This document shows, piece after piece, positions 6,928 to 13,656 of a DNA stretch of 13,656 nucleotides; within the stretch, counting starts at the first letter, position 1, and every line of letters begins with the position of its first letter. The stretch comes from Caldithrix sp. (GTDB taxonomy: Bacteria; Zhuqueibacterota; Zhuqueibacteria; Oceanimicrobiales; Oceanimicrobiaceae). The notes beneath the pieces were generated by a model. The model had not been told where the DNA came from, made no database searches, and saw only the letters and a list, made by a program, of their open reading frames with translations. The stretch spans positions 1 through 13,656 of the forward strand of contig SMXE01000010.1 of assembly GCA_004357015.1 (NCBI GenBank), written 5' to 3'. Made by a program: the position numbers and the translations under genes.

Positions 6928-7878
6928 TCATGGAATTATCTTCGAAATCAACACCTGATACAGATCGCCTGGCGGTCGACCCTCAAGCACGGCGCCAACA
7001 ACACCAGGACGCTCTGAAGTAAAGAATAAATATTGCCCGTCTGGACTTATGGCCGGCGCAAAATCCGCATAACTGGAGTTAACGATACTTCCCAAATTTT
7101 TTATTTCGCCCCAATTCCCTTTTTCTGTTCGCGTGCTAACAAATAGGTCAGAACCACCCTCGCCAGGCAACATGGTTGAAGAGAAGATAAGAAAGCTCTC
7201 ATCCGGAGCTACCATTGGATTGCCAACACTAATGCTGTCCTGCAACCCCAAGGTAATTCTCTCAGGAATATGATATGTCCCATCACTTTCAAGAGCCCGG
7301 TAAATGTGCCCGACACCTTCGTCAAAAGCAGTAAAATATATTGTACCGGATTTTGTTGTTGAAACGAATATTTCGCTACCTTCCCCGTTCAGAGGAGTAC
7401 CAGGGTTGATAGGTTCACTCCAACCCTCTGCTCTCAATTCCACATACCAGGTATCAAAATCATCTTTGGATTCACCCTTCCTGACAGGGCGGTTTGAGCT
7501 GAAATAGAGCCGTGAACCATCGTGAGTGACAAAAGGATCGACATCACGATACGTCCCATCAGAGAAAGGGAGATGCTCCGGTTCAGACCATCGTCCGTTT
7601 GTAAATGTTGATTTGACAATTTTTAATATACTACGATCCTCATTTGCAATGTTAAAGTAGACAGTATCTCCCTGGGGTGAGAAGGATGTGGCGAATTCTG
7701 GTAAAGGAGTTGAAATAATTCCCTCACCAAAAAGCTCGGGTTTATCTAAGGGCTGTAATACCACATAAGGCGGCGTTTTTTGCACCATCTCCTTTTCGGG
7801 CGTATTGCACGCCACAACCATCAACACCAAGAAAGTGTATATCAAAGTGTAGAAATGCAGCACCCTATTTTGGTTCAT
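6928..7878 (-). CDS. Lipoprotein with PD40 (WD40-like / TolB-like) beta-propeller repeats
   Basis: A 316-residue envelope lipoprotein. Residues 1-23 are a hydrophobic signal ending in the lipobox VVAC with lipidated C24. The rest carries repeated PD40 blades of the pattern F(S/A)P.G...YF.S: SFSPQGDTVYF, LYFSSNRP, APDESFLIFSS and ISPDGQYLFFTSERPG. Such propellers are found in TolB and in OmpA-associated envelope proteins of Bacteroidota; here there is no OmpA domain, so it is a stand-alone propeller, probably a scaffold or sensor. The ATG is well supported by AGGAGG five bases upstream. Base composition appears more AT-rich than the kinase and selD genes to its left. Together with the attC-like structure just after the stop, this suggests a laterally acquired cassette. 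Its precise role is unknown. Confidence 0.85.
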   Translation of the reverse strand: MNQNRVLHFYTLIYTFLVLMVVACNTPEKEMVQKTPPYVVLQPLDKPELFGEGIISTPLPEFATSFSPQGDTVYFNIANEDRSILKIVKSTFTNGRWSEPEHLPFSDGTYRDVDPFVTHDGSRLYFSSNRPVRKGESKDDFDTWYVELRAEGWSEPINPGTPLNGEGSEIFVSTTKSGTIYFTAFDEGVGHIYRALESDGTYHIPERITLGLQDSISVGNPMVAPDESFLIFSSTMLPGEGGSDLFVSTRTEKGNWGEIKNLGSIVNSSYADFAPAISPDGQYLFFTSERPGVVGAVLEGRPPGDLYQVLISKIIP

Positions 7879-8055
7879 GCAGCCCTCCTATTCAAGCCAA
7901 ATTAAATGCCTATTTACGATCTTGGAGCTCTTGAAATCAATATTAATGACAGAATGTTAACCCTGAGTCTGCCATATTCTGGCTTTACATAAATTCATCT
8001 TGAATAAACAACATTTTTGATAATATTTGCAACCATTTTCCTGAAACGCCATTAT

Positions 8056-8193
8056 GTGACCCGGACCGTACGGATAACGCGAGCAGGACAAGCCATCACC
8101 CTCAACACCCATGCAATGGCATCCGGTCTTTACCTGTTACGGATAATTGGAAACACGTGGGAGTCGTCACATAGAGTCCTCATACTCAAGTAA
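8056..8193 (+). pseudogene. Orphan C-terminal type IX secretion sorting domain fragment
   Basis: An in-frame stretch reads VRITRAGQAITLNTHAMASG followed directly by LYLLRIIGN, then SSHRVLILK and a TAA stop. This fits the T9SS type A C-terminal signal: a strand, the (A/S)G(L/V)Y.(L/V)R turn and a basic (K/R).(L/V)(L/I).K ending. Upstream the same frame stays open only to a stop at 8005-8007, with no credible start and no catalytic domain. I infer that this is the surviving tail of a deleted secreted protein gene, which would also imply that the organism has or had T9SS. A chance match is possible because the motif is short. Confidence 0.5.
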
Positions 8194-8532
8194 TTTCTTC
8201 ACGAGAAGCTCCGCATAATCTACTCGCGCGCATCCCGGACATCACCGCTGGATAGCGCTTTCAAGAAAACCTTCTGGTTTCAGAATGGCTTGCTGAAACG
8301 CACCGGTTACGATTCCAATTACAACATCTATAGGGACAAGATGGCACGTTGCGGCAGTTGGGAGATCTCTACCTGCGCGTATTCTTTCAGACCAACTCAG
8401 CTATTGAGCGCGACAATGTACAAGCTGTTTTCGACGCCGGAATGTGAGGCTTACAGCAGTTCCAATGTTATGGCCGAAATTCAAAGCAAAGAAAGTTTTT
8501 GCAAACCTTCTGCAAAACAAGTTGTCAAATAA
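8194..8532 (+). other. Unassigned open frame, probably decayed coding sequence
   Basis: After the TAA of the sorting-domain fragment, the same frame stays open for about 112 codons to a TAA at 8530-8532. It includes FWFQNGLLKRTGYDSNYNIY. No ATG with a ribosome site is found near its beginning; the first usable starts are TTG 8290 and ATG 8341. I do not recognise the product. A second plus frame in the same interval also reads protein-like (GDLYLRVFFQTNSAIERD) but is broken by stops. This fits a frameshifted remnant better than a living gene. The interval 7879-8055 to its left shows no gene and must hold the promoter of the PD40 lipoprotein. Confidence 0.3.
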
Positions 8533-8583
8533 TTATGAAGGGTCGTATCTCGAGTGCAACTTAATTTGCTTATCCAATCTGAG

Positions 8584-8588
8584 AAGGA
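8584..8588 (+). promoter_or_regulatory. Ribosome binding site fixing the start of the TlpA-like gene
   Basis: AAGGA lies eight bases before ATG 8597. It selects this start, which opens a signal peptide directly, over an upstream in-frame ATG at 8444 that would add 51 unrelated residues ahead of the signal. Confidence 0.75.
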
Positions 8589-8596
8589 AATTAGTC

Positions 8597-9184
8597 ATGG
8601 GAAAAAAATTCCGATTATTCTTTTTGCTCCTTACCTTGCTGTTACCAAGTACTATTCTTGCTCAAGACCTGATACTCAAGGTCGGTGACATCCCGCCAAG
8701 GCTAGATTTTAAGAGACTCAATCGAACTTCACCAGATGAAATTATCACGTGGGAAAGCTTCAAGAATCAGGTAGTTATTATTGATTTCTGGGCGACATGG
8801 TGCCCCCCATGTAGAAAAGCTATCCCACATCTCAACAAATTTGTGAAAGAATTCAAAGGAAAACCTGTTAGTTTTATTTCAATCACGTATGAACCTGACA
8901 ACATGATAAAATCTTTCCTCGAAAAGTATAAACTTGACACCATGATTGGCATTGACAATCGGTTTGCTATGTTCAAATCATTTAAAGCTTGGGGTATTCC
9001 AATGGTTGTCATTGTTAATCAAAAGGGACGCATTGCAAGTGTTATTCATCCGAATTACTTAAATAGAGCTGTCATCGAAGAAGTCCTCGCTGGAAAAGTA
9101 CCAGAGGTAAAGCAACACGACGGCTGGCCAGATCAAGAAGGAGCGGAAGAGTATTTCAGATATCTACTTAAAACGGATCATTGA
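8597..9184 (+). CDS. Exported TlpA/ResA-like thiol-disulfide oxidoreductase
   Basis: A 195-residue protein with a signal peptide (MGKKFRLFFLLLTLLL, likely cut after LA at 22) and one thioredoxin-fold domain at about 24-170. The redox motif is W68-C69-P70-P71-C72 inside IIDFWATWCPPCRKAIP, and the cis-proline loop is GIPMVVIVNQKG. A TlpA-type insertion with VSFISITYEPDN lies between them. It would act in the periplasm, reducing disulfides, for instance in cytochrome c maturation or for other exported thiol proteins; the partner cannot be told. Related proteins I recall with this domain have a further C-terminal region of unknown function, whereas this one stops after a short acidic tail (DGWPDQEGAEEYFRYLLKTDH minus its last residue). 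It is the only intact plus-strand gene here, convergent with the barrel protein gene. Confidence 0.9.
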   Translation: MGKKFRLFFLLLTLLLPSTILAQDLILKVGDIPPRLDFKRLNRTSPDEIITWESFKNQVVIIDFWATWCPPCRKAIPHLNKFVKEFKGKPVSFISITYEPDNMIKSFLEKYKLDTMIGIDNRFAMFKSFKAWGIPMVVIVNQKGRIASVIHPNYLNRAVIEEVLAGKVPEVKQHDGWPDQEGAEEYFRYLLKTDH

Positions 9185-9259
9185 ACAAATGCCATCGAAT
9201 CACTAGAAGCCAAAAGCATCGCAACTTTGATCTCAATTTCTTAAAACTAACTGTGCAGA

Positions 9260-9273
9260 TCAGGCGCGCCTGA
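9260..9273. terminator. Perfect palindrome between convergent genes, possible bidirectional stop
   Basis: TCAGGCGCGCCTGA is a perfect 14-bp palindrome in the 230-bp gap between the converging TlpA-like and barrel protein genes. It has no T-run on either side and its loop would be tight, so termination by it is uncertain. The flanking GCAGA / ACGCA adds little pairing. Nothing else is recognised in this gap. Confidence 0.3.
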
Positions 9274-9414
9274 CGCAAAACTCTGGAAATGCACAAAGCC
9301 TCGCATCTCCCGGAATTAGAAATCACGCGCGCAGGCTCGTCGTCCATAGGCGGACAGCGTGCCAAATGAGCGTGATGACGTTCCTTTTGTTCAAGTTATT
9401 GCGGCAAACAAGCA

Positions 9415-11853
9415 TCAAAACTCATCCTCACCTTCACGATCGCCACCATTCGGTCGCTCCGCGCGCCTGCGTTCAGGTTCATGTCTGTTAAAATTGTAAC
9501 GCAAGTTCAGCATCACAATCTGCGACTCACGTTCTGCATATTGATAGCTGTAAAAATCGGCTCCTCGGAAGGTCTGCTCGTATTTGCTGGTTGAAAATAC
9601 GTCGCGAACCTGCAACGTCGCAGTAAGCCCTTTGGCAAAAAACTGATGACGAAGGGAAACGTCAGCAGAGAAAAATCCTTCCCAGCGGCCCTGCGACGAA
9701 ACCTGCGGACTGCGATAGTGACCGTTAAACTGCATTGACGTCGATCCACCCAGCTTAAAGGCATTGTTCAGCCGTGACGTCCAACTAAAGTCGCTTCTGT
9801 CAAACGAGATACCATTAAAGCTGCCTTCAACTCTGTAATCGTAAATGTTGCCCATCAGATTGACGTTCCAGACCTTGTTCACATCCAGATTGAGCATGAG
9901 TTCCACACCTGTGGAATAATCTGTACCGACATTGGCAGTTGTGTGCAGGGTCACATTATCCGCGTAAACCGAACGTACTCTTTCCATTTTGTTATGATTC
10001 ACCCGATGGTAAAGCTCTGTCGAAAACAGGCTGCTGCCCAATGGCCTTTGATAGCCCAGTTCATAGGAGTCGATATAAGAAGGCTTTAGAGCCGGATTAC
10101 CCGTCCGTACGTTAAACGCATCTGTCCAGGTTTCAAAAGGTTCGAGAAACCAGCCGCGCGGCCTTCTGATTCGGCGTGTGTAGCTGGCCATCAATTGCTG
10201 CGCTGCTGGCAAGTTGTAGGACACATGAACTGTTGGGAAATAGTCCCAGCGGTCTATCTTGAATTCACTTGGGGCGCCGGAAAACGCGACCGTCCGGTTG
10301 GTATATTCCCCGCGTAACCCAGCCTGGTAGTTCAACTTTTTTAATTCGCCTGCATAAATGGCATAAAGTGAATGAACCGTTCTTTCATATTCGGTGGAGT
10401 TGTTGAATTGGTCCATTCTGACATATTCTCCGAGTGACATATCATATTCCAGCAAACCTGTGTCGTCAGTTGAGCTTCTCACTTCGGCCTGATATCCGGC
10501 TTCAAGCTTTGTTTCACCGTGGAAAGGCAGCGTGTAATCCAGCTTGGCTCTAAACCGGCTGGACGGGCCGGTTTCCAACGACCGTCGTCCACTGGTGATA
10601 TTGCCGTCCTCATCATAGCGGGCGTTGAGAGAAAATTCATCGCTGTTGCGGCTGCTAAAATAAGTGTCGATGTAGAGTTCGTGCCCCTTCCGGGCAAACT
10701 TATGCTGAAGACTCAAGTTCGCAGAATACGAATTCCCGGAGCGTTCATGGTCGGAATCACTGGCGTAAAGCGCGTGTTGCAGGTCCGGTTCTGCCCACTG
10801 GTCGTAATTCAAATCTGAATCGCGCTCTGCCGTGCGGTCACCGTAGCGGCCGCCAACACTTAGCACATCGTTTGGTGAGAGGCTCCAGGCAAGTTCGCCG
10901 CGAAGGCCCAAGGATTTTCGTCCACGCAGAGTGTTGCCGCTGGAATTGATAAACGAAGTTTGACCGGCCCGGTAAGTTTCATTTTCGGTACGGGTGGTGC
11001 CAGTGAAGTACCGTCGATTATAGTCCACCCCCACGGTTGCCTGGTATTTTCTGGTGCGATATTGGAGCAGCACGTCCGTACCATATTTGCCGTTGAAGCC
11101 ACCATTCAGATTGATGACACCGCTGCGGCCACTGCGTTTGTTTTTGGCGAGAATAATATTAATGATGCCCGCGGTGCCTTCCGGGTCATGCTTGGCAGAC
11201 GGATTGGTAATGATCTCGATGCTTTCAATTGTGCTGGCTGGAATCTGCTGCAGAAGTTCGCTGGGCTCCAAGATGGTCGGCCGACCATCCAGCAGCACCG
11301 TAAAGTTGGTACTGCCGCGCAAACTGACATTGCCTTCGATATCCACACTCACGGAAGGCACGTTTTCCAAAACATCAGCAGCATTGCCGGAAATGACGGT
11401 CTGCTGCTGGCCAACGTTTATCACTTTCTTGTCGATAAGATAGGTCATGGCTGCCTTTTCACCTTCAACTGCAACTGCCTCCATGTCGATGTAAGCTTCT
11501 TCCAGTTGGATGCGTCCCAGGTCAACCGGTTGCCTGGGTGTTACCCGAACATCGCTGATATATCTTGCAATGTAGCCAATGTAGCGCACCTTAACATAAT
11601 AAAGGCCCGGCCGAATGCGCTCAATGCGGAAATCGCCGTCGATATTCGACACAGTGCCGGTCACCTGCGTGCTGTCGCTTTGTTTATAGACGACGATATT
11701 GGCGTATTCCAGTGGCTCCTGTCGGTTTCTGTCATAAACATTGCCGCTGATCTTGAGGCCTGGTGGGCTTCTGTGCTTGCGCTCCTGGGAAAATAGCTTC
11801 CCGCTCATTAAGAGAGAGGTCATGACTGTCAGGATGGCAACATACTTTAACAT
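9415..11853 (-). CDS. Outer-membrane beta-barrel protein, TonB-receptor-like, with carboxypeptidase-regulatory-like domain
   Basis: An 812-residue outer-membrane protein. It has a signal peptide (1 to about 23, ending in LFSQ); a CarboxypepD_reg-like Ig-fold domain at about 33-115 (ISGNVYDRNRQEPLEYANI, then GDFRIERIRPGLYYVKVRYI); a plug domain at about 130-235 (DVLENVPSVSVDIEGNVSLR, LDGRPT, STIESIEIITNPSAKHDPEG, GIINIIL); then a long beta-barrel with aromatic-rich strands. The last barrel strand is MLNLRYNF, followed by a charged tail rich in R, E and G ending DEF. Such tails occur in the outer membrane beta-barrel (OMP_b-brl_3) family of Bacteroidota. No SusD partner lies beside it, so it is not a polysaccharide-utilisation SusC pair; the substrate is unknown and may be a metal chelate or peptide. 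AAGGA lies nine bases before the ATG. Length and domain order are normal for the family. Confidence 0.92.
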   Translation of the reverse strand: MLKYVAILTVMTSLLMSGKLFSQERKHRSPPGLKISGNVYDRNRQEPLEYANIVVYKQSDSTQVTGTVSNIDGDFRIERIRPGLYYVKVRYIGYIARYISDVRVTPRQPVDLGRIQLEEAYIDMEAVAVEGEKAAMTYLIDKKVINVGQQQTVISGNAADVLENVPSVSVDIEGNVSLRGSTNFTVLLDGRPTILEPSELLQQIPASTIESIEIITNPSAKHDPEGTAGIINIILAKNKRSGRSGVINLNGGFNGKYGTDVLLQYRTRKYQATVGVDYNRRYFTGTTRTENETYRAGQTSFINSSGNTLRGRKSLGLRGELAWSLSPNDVLSVGGRYGDRTAERDSDLNYDQWAEPDLQHALYASDSDHERSGNSYSANLSLQHKFARKGHELYIDTYFSSRNSDEFSLNARYDEDGNITSGRRSLETGPSSRFRAKLDYTLPFHGETKLEAGYQAEVRSSTDDTGLLEYDMSLGEYVRMDQFNNSTEYERTVHSLYAIYAGELKKLNYQAGLRGEYTNRTVAFSGAPSEFKIDRWDYFPTVHVSYNLPAAQQLMASYTRRIRRPRGWFLEPFETWTDAFNVRTGNPALKPSYIDSYELGYQRPLGSSLFSTELYHRVNHNKMERVRSVYADNVTLHTTANVGTDYSTGVELMLNLDVNKVWNVNLMGNIYDYRVEGSFNGISFDRSDFSWTSRLNNAFKLGGSTSMQFNGHYRSPQVSSQGRWEGFFSADVSLRHQFFAKGLTATLQVRDVFSTSKYEQTFRGADFYSYQYAERESQIVMLNLRYNFNRHEPERRRAERPNGGDREGEDEF

Positions 11854-11968
11854 TGAAATAATTCCTTCAAGCGGATCGCTTGCATCAATAACGTCTCAGT
11901 TGAGCGGTAACGCTTCTTGCCATCCGTCTCAAACTGATTGTGTATGCTCGGCATGGGCATCAACTAAT

Positions 11969-11997
11969 GGGGTTCACGCCCGCTTTAAGTGAGCCCC
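11969..11997. promoter_or_regulatory. Stem-loop upstream of the barrel protein gene
   Basis: GGGGTTCAC (11969-11977) and GTGAGCCCC (11989-11997) pair over nine positions (one G-T) around an 11-base loop, 116 bp before the barrel gene's start. It could be a leader structure or operator for that gene, or the edge of the repeat-rich block to its right. No ribosome-site overlap is visible. Confidence 0.3.
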
Positions 11998-12040
11998 AGT
12001 ATCTAAGTTTAAAGGTAGTGCAATTATTAGCGAAAGGCAA

Positions 12041-12390
12041 CGGCAAAGCCGCGAGGCTTTGTGGGAAGAAAGTCTGTCCCAATGGATAGAAAAAAATATC
12101 CCACGGGATAAATAGCAAAGCAGTGAGCCGGAGCCTGTCATGAGCTTGCCGAAGGGAACAGAAACGTCACCCGCATTCGCGAGTGCAGGCTCCGAAGGCC
12201 GATTCCGCGGGTAAGTTGGCCATTGACAACAAAGCCCAGAGTTCATCGGAGGAGCCTGTCCCGGCGTTATGTCGGGAGTAAATGGCGACGGTTGTGCTGC
12301 GAAAGTTCATGCTCTTATCCGGGGAGATCGCATTTGATGTTGATTCATCCTGTGATGATTATTTTGTTCTGAGCTTGACGAAGGGAGGCG
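12041..12390. repeat. Cluster of dispersed intergenic repeats and hairpins
   Basis: The 630-bp gap 11854-12483 has no credible gene, and most of it is this block. It contains CAAAGCC-GCGA-GGCTTTG (12044-12061, perfect), TATCCC-AC-GGGATA (12097-12110, perfect), GGAGCCTGTC at 12130 and again at 12251 with an inverted copy at 12185-12193, GCATTCGCGAGTGC (one mismatch from a palindrome), a CCCG/CGGG hairpin around GTTAT near 12259-12276, and TGAGCTTGNCGAAGGGA twice (12141-12157 and 12370-12386, 16 of 17 identical). This last motif resembles a widespread intergenic repeat I recall as TGAGCTTGTCGAAGGG. It looks like nested REP- or MITE-like elements. The remaining part, 12391-12483, shows nothing definite. 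Confidence 0.6.
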
Positions 12391-12483
12391 CGTGTTATTT
12401 GTACCAAGCATAAGTGTTTGGCATCTCAGCACGTAACTTAAGAAATTAAAATTATGGATGATATTCCGCTTTTCGTATCATGG

Positions 12484-13533
12484 CTAATAACCAAACAACT
12501 CCAAATACCCCCTTACCGAATGGCTACCGGATGTTTTGACGGCCCCTTCCCAATATTGGGTGGTGGCATCCAAGAATTGGTTGTTGTTAATCGGTGTTAT
12601 AGTTAACTCTATATCCTCAGACGGAATAGCGAGTTGCCAGACGATGGGATATTTTCTATCGTTAAACTCAGCCCATTCCAATGGACGCCAATGAATATCG
12701 ATAGCAGATAGTCGGCGTTGCTGACCAGAAGCTTTCATGATGGTTCCACTGAGGTAATTCTCACCGGCGCTACGTACTGTGTAAAGCATGAGCGCAGTGT
12801 CGGCGTCAAGATGGAGCGCCAACCAGTCCCAACCTAACGCGCCACCGATAATAGCAGTGGAGCTCCATTCGCGGTCAAACCAGGCGTCACCCGTCACCTT
12901 AACCGACTTGCCGTCAAAGTGAATCTGGCCATCAAGCTTTATAAAGGGGGCGCTGTAATAATAAGAGGCAGTTGAACCATCGCTGTTTTTTTTACTAAAG
13001 CCGTTTTCACCCTGCAGAAAATAAGGCGATTTGGATAACTTTAAGTCGTAACCAAAATCCTTTTCAATCACTGATAAACTGCCAGGCAGGGGATTTTTGC
13101 CTGTTCCTTTAAATTGCCAATGATCCAGAAAAGCGACCCAGGGCTCGGATTCGATACCGCCGTGTCCCATATCCGCCCGCGCGAAACGCTCAGCGTGAAA
13201 GAACTCGGATGGCGTTGTCAGTGCCGCATGCGCAAAAAATATAGGTTGAGGTTTGCCGCCCACCAGCAGGTTGTTTCTAAAAAGGGTGAATTGAGCCCCG
13301 TATGTCAGACCATCTTCGCCCAGCAAATTTGCCGTGACATACCACCATTCCGTTTGAAAATCGGCATGGATATTATGGTCTTGCGGAAAAGAAAAATCCC
13401 GCCCCGGAGTAACCCGTGAGAAATCGCTTTGGGCAATGACGGGCGTTTCTATAACGAACCCAAGTGTAACAATCCAGAAAAAAACTTTAGCCACGGATTG
13501 ACACTGATTACCACGGATTTTGGTAAAAGACAT
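12484..13533 (-). CDS. AttH/CrtC-like secreted lipocalin-fold protein (putative hydrolase or hydratase)
   Basis: A protein of about 349 residues of the AttH / hydroxyneurosporene synthase (carotenoid 1,2-hydratase CrtC-like) family. Family motifs in order are FSFPQDHNIHADFQTEWWYV, YGAQFTLFRNNL, FFAHAALT, a long middle region, WFDREWSS, then GWDWLALHLD with LMLYTVR, and a final HSVRGYLELFGY. A signal peptide follows the start (hydrophobic VFFWIVTLGFVIETPVIAQ), so it is exported. Members are often encoded beside ABC permeases, but none is visible here, and the following 84 bp to the window edge hold no gene. Catalysis by this subfamily is not established; a role in lipid or isoprenoid modification is only inferred. 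Start choice is uncertain: ATG 13533, ATG 13560 and GTG 13494 are all in frame, none with a ribosome site, and all three lie inside or between short repeats. Confidence 0.85.
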   Translation of the reverse strand: MSFTKIRGNQCQSVAKVFFWIVTLGFVIETPVIAQSDFSRVTPGRDFSFPQDHNIHADFQTEWWYVTANLLGEDGLTYGAQFTLFRNNLLVGGKPQPIFFAHAALTTPSEFFHAERFARADMGHGGIESEPWVAFLDHWQFKGTGKNPLPGSLSVIEKDFGYDLKLSKSPYFLQGENGFSKKNSDGSTASYYYSAPFIKLDGQIHFDGKSVKVTGDAWFDREWSSTAIIGGALGWDWLALHLDADTALMLYTVRSAGENYLSGTIMKASGQQRRLSAIDIHWRPLEWAEFNDRKYPIVWQLAIPSEDIELTITPINNNQFLDATTQYWEGAVKTSGSHSVRGYLELFGY

Positions 13534-13566
13534 TTTGGACAGGATAAAAAAGATTTGCATGATAAA
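13491..13566. repeat. Short-period repeat block at the 5' end of the AttH-like gene
   Basis: CCACGGATT occurs at 13491-13499 and again 20 bp on at 13511-13519. It is followed by three degenerate 9-bp units: CAGGATAAA, AAAGATTTG and CATGATAAA (13540-13566). The motifs CCACGGATT and ACAGGATAAA are ones I remember as dispersed intergenic repeats in environmental genomes, though I cannot check this. They overlap the possible start codons of the AttH-like gene. Confidence 0.5.
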
Positions 13567-13599
13567 AAACAAAAAATTAGGAATGAAATTTTCAACTAT

Positions 13600-13631
13600 A
13601 ACACTTTAACACAAGAATACTTGAACACTGC
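13600..13631. repeat. Degenerate 8-bp tandem repeat, four units (AACACTTG-type)
   Basis: Adjacent units AACACTTT, AACACAAG, AATACTTG and AACACTGC run directly in register, upstream of the AttH-like gene near the window end. No gene or clear promoter is seen in 13567-13656. Confidence 0.5.
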
Positions 13632-13656
13632 TTTTATCAAACAGCCTCGCGAAATG

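Noticed and set aside
10960..11796. 278-residue plus-strand open frame opposite the barrel protein gene
   Set aside because: Antisense shadow of the plug domain coding region; composition and lack of motifs argue against a gene.
9415..11853. SusC-type member of a polysaccharide utilisation locus
   Set aside because: No SusD partner or glycoside hydrolase is adjacent, and the length and tail fit the shorter outer membrane beta-barrel family better.
11974..12246. 90-residue minus-strand open frame in the repeat-rich gap
   Set aside because: It is a translation of the hairpins and TGAGCTTG-type repeats, with no ribosome site or known domain.

Overview
This window looks like a chromosomal segment of a Gram-negative bacterium in or near the Bacteroidota / FCB superphylum. 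The signs are a 14-blade Reg_prop/Y_Y_Y sensor kinase, an 812-residue outer-membrane barrel protein with a carboxypeptidase-regulatory-like N-terminal domain, a PD40 lipoprotein, a TlpA-type thioredoxin and a leftover type IX secretion (T9SS) sorting-domain tail. Several genes have good Shine-Dalgarno sequences (AAGGA, AGGAGG), which is unlike typical Bacteroidia and fits better a deeper FCB lineage such as Calditrichota, KSB1 or Ignavibacteria. That placement is inference only.

Layout from left to right: a broken methyltransferase remnant at the left edge (1-177, minus); an AT-rich inverted repeat; a NarL/FixJ-type response regulator (395-1045, minus); a gap with a 7-bp tandem repeat and a hairpin; a periplasmic two-propeller sensor histidine kinase (1318-4458, minus); a fused cysteine desulfurase-selenophosphate synthetase (4512-6722, minus); an integron attC-like fold (6779-6906); a PD40 propeller lipoprotein (6928-7878, minus); a decayed stretch with an orphan T9SS C-terminal sorting domain (8056-8193, plus) and an unassigned open frame; a TlpA-like thioredoxin (8597-9184, plus); a large outer-membrane barrel protein (9415-11853, minus); a 630-bp intergenic region rich in dispersed repeats; and an AttH/CrtC-like secreted lipocalin-fold protein (12484-13533, minus) whose 5' end lies in short-period repeats. 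No tRNA, rRNA, CRISPR array, transposase or integrase was recognised.

Functionally, the kinase and the regulator form one two-component system, read kinase first and regulator second. The desulfurase-SelD fusion lies 53 bp upstream of the kinase on the same strand and could be co-transcribed with it. It would take selenium (or sulfur) from selenocysteine (or cysteine) and pass it to its own selenophosphate synthetase half. The rest encode envelope or exported proteins with no evident shared pathway.

The most notable signals are the NifS-SelD fusion, the attC-like structure with correct polarity right behind the lipoprotein gene, the orphan T9SS tail, the internally deleted methyltransferase, and unusually frequent intergenic repeats with short, differing periods (7, 8, 9, about 10 and 20 bp). 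I did not find a convincing wholly new multigene system.
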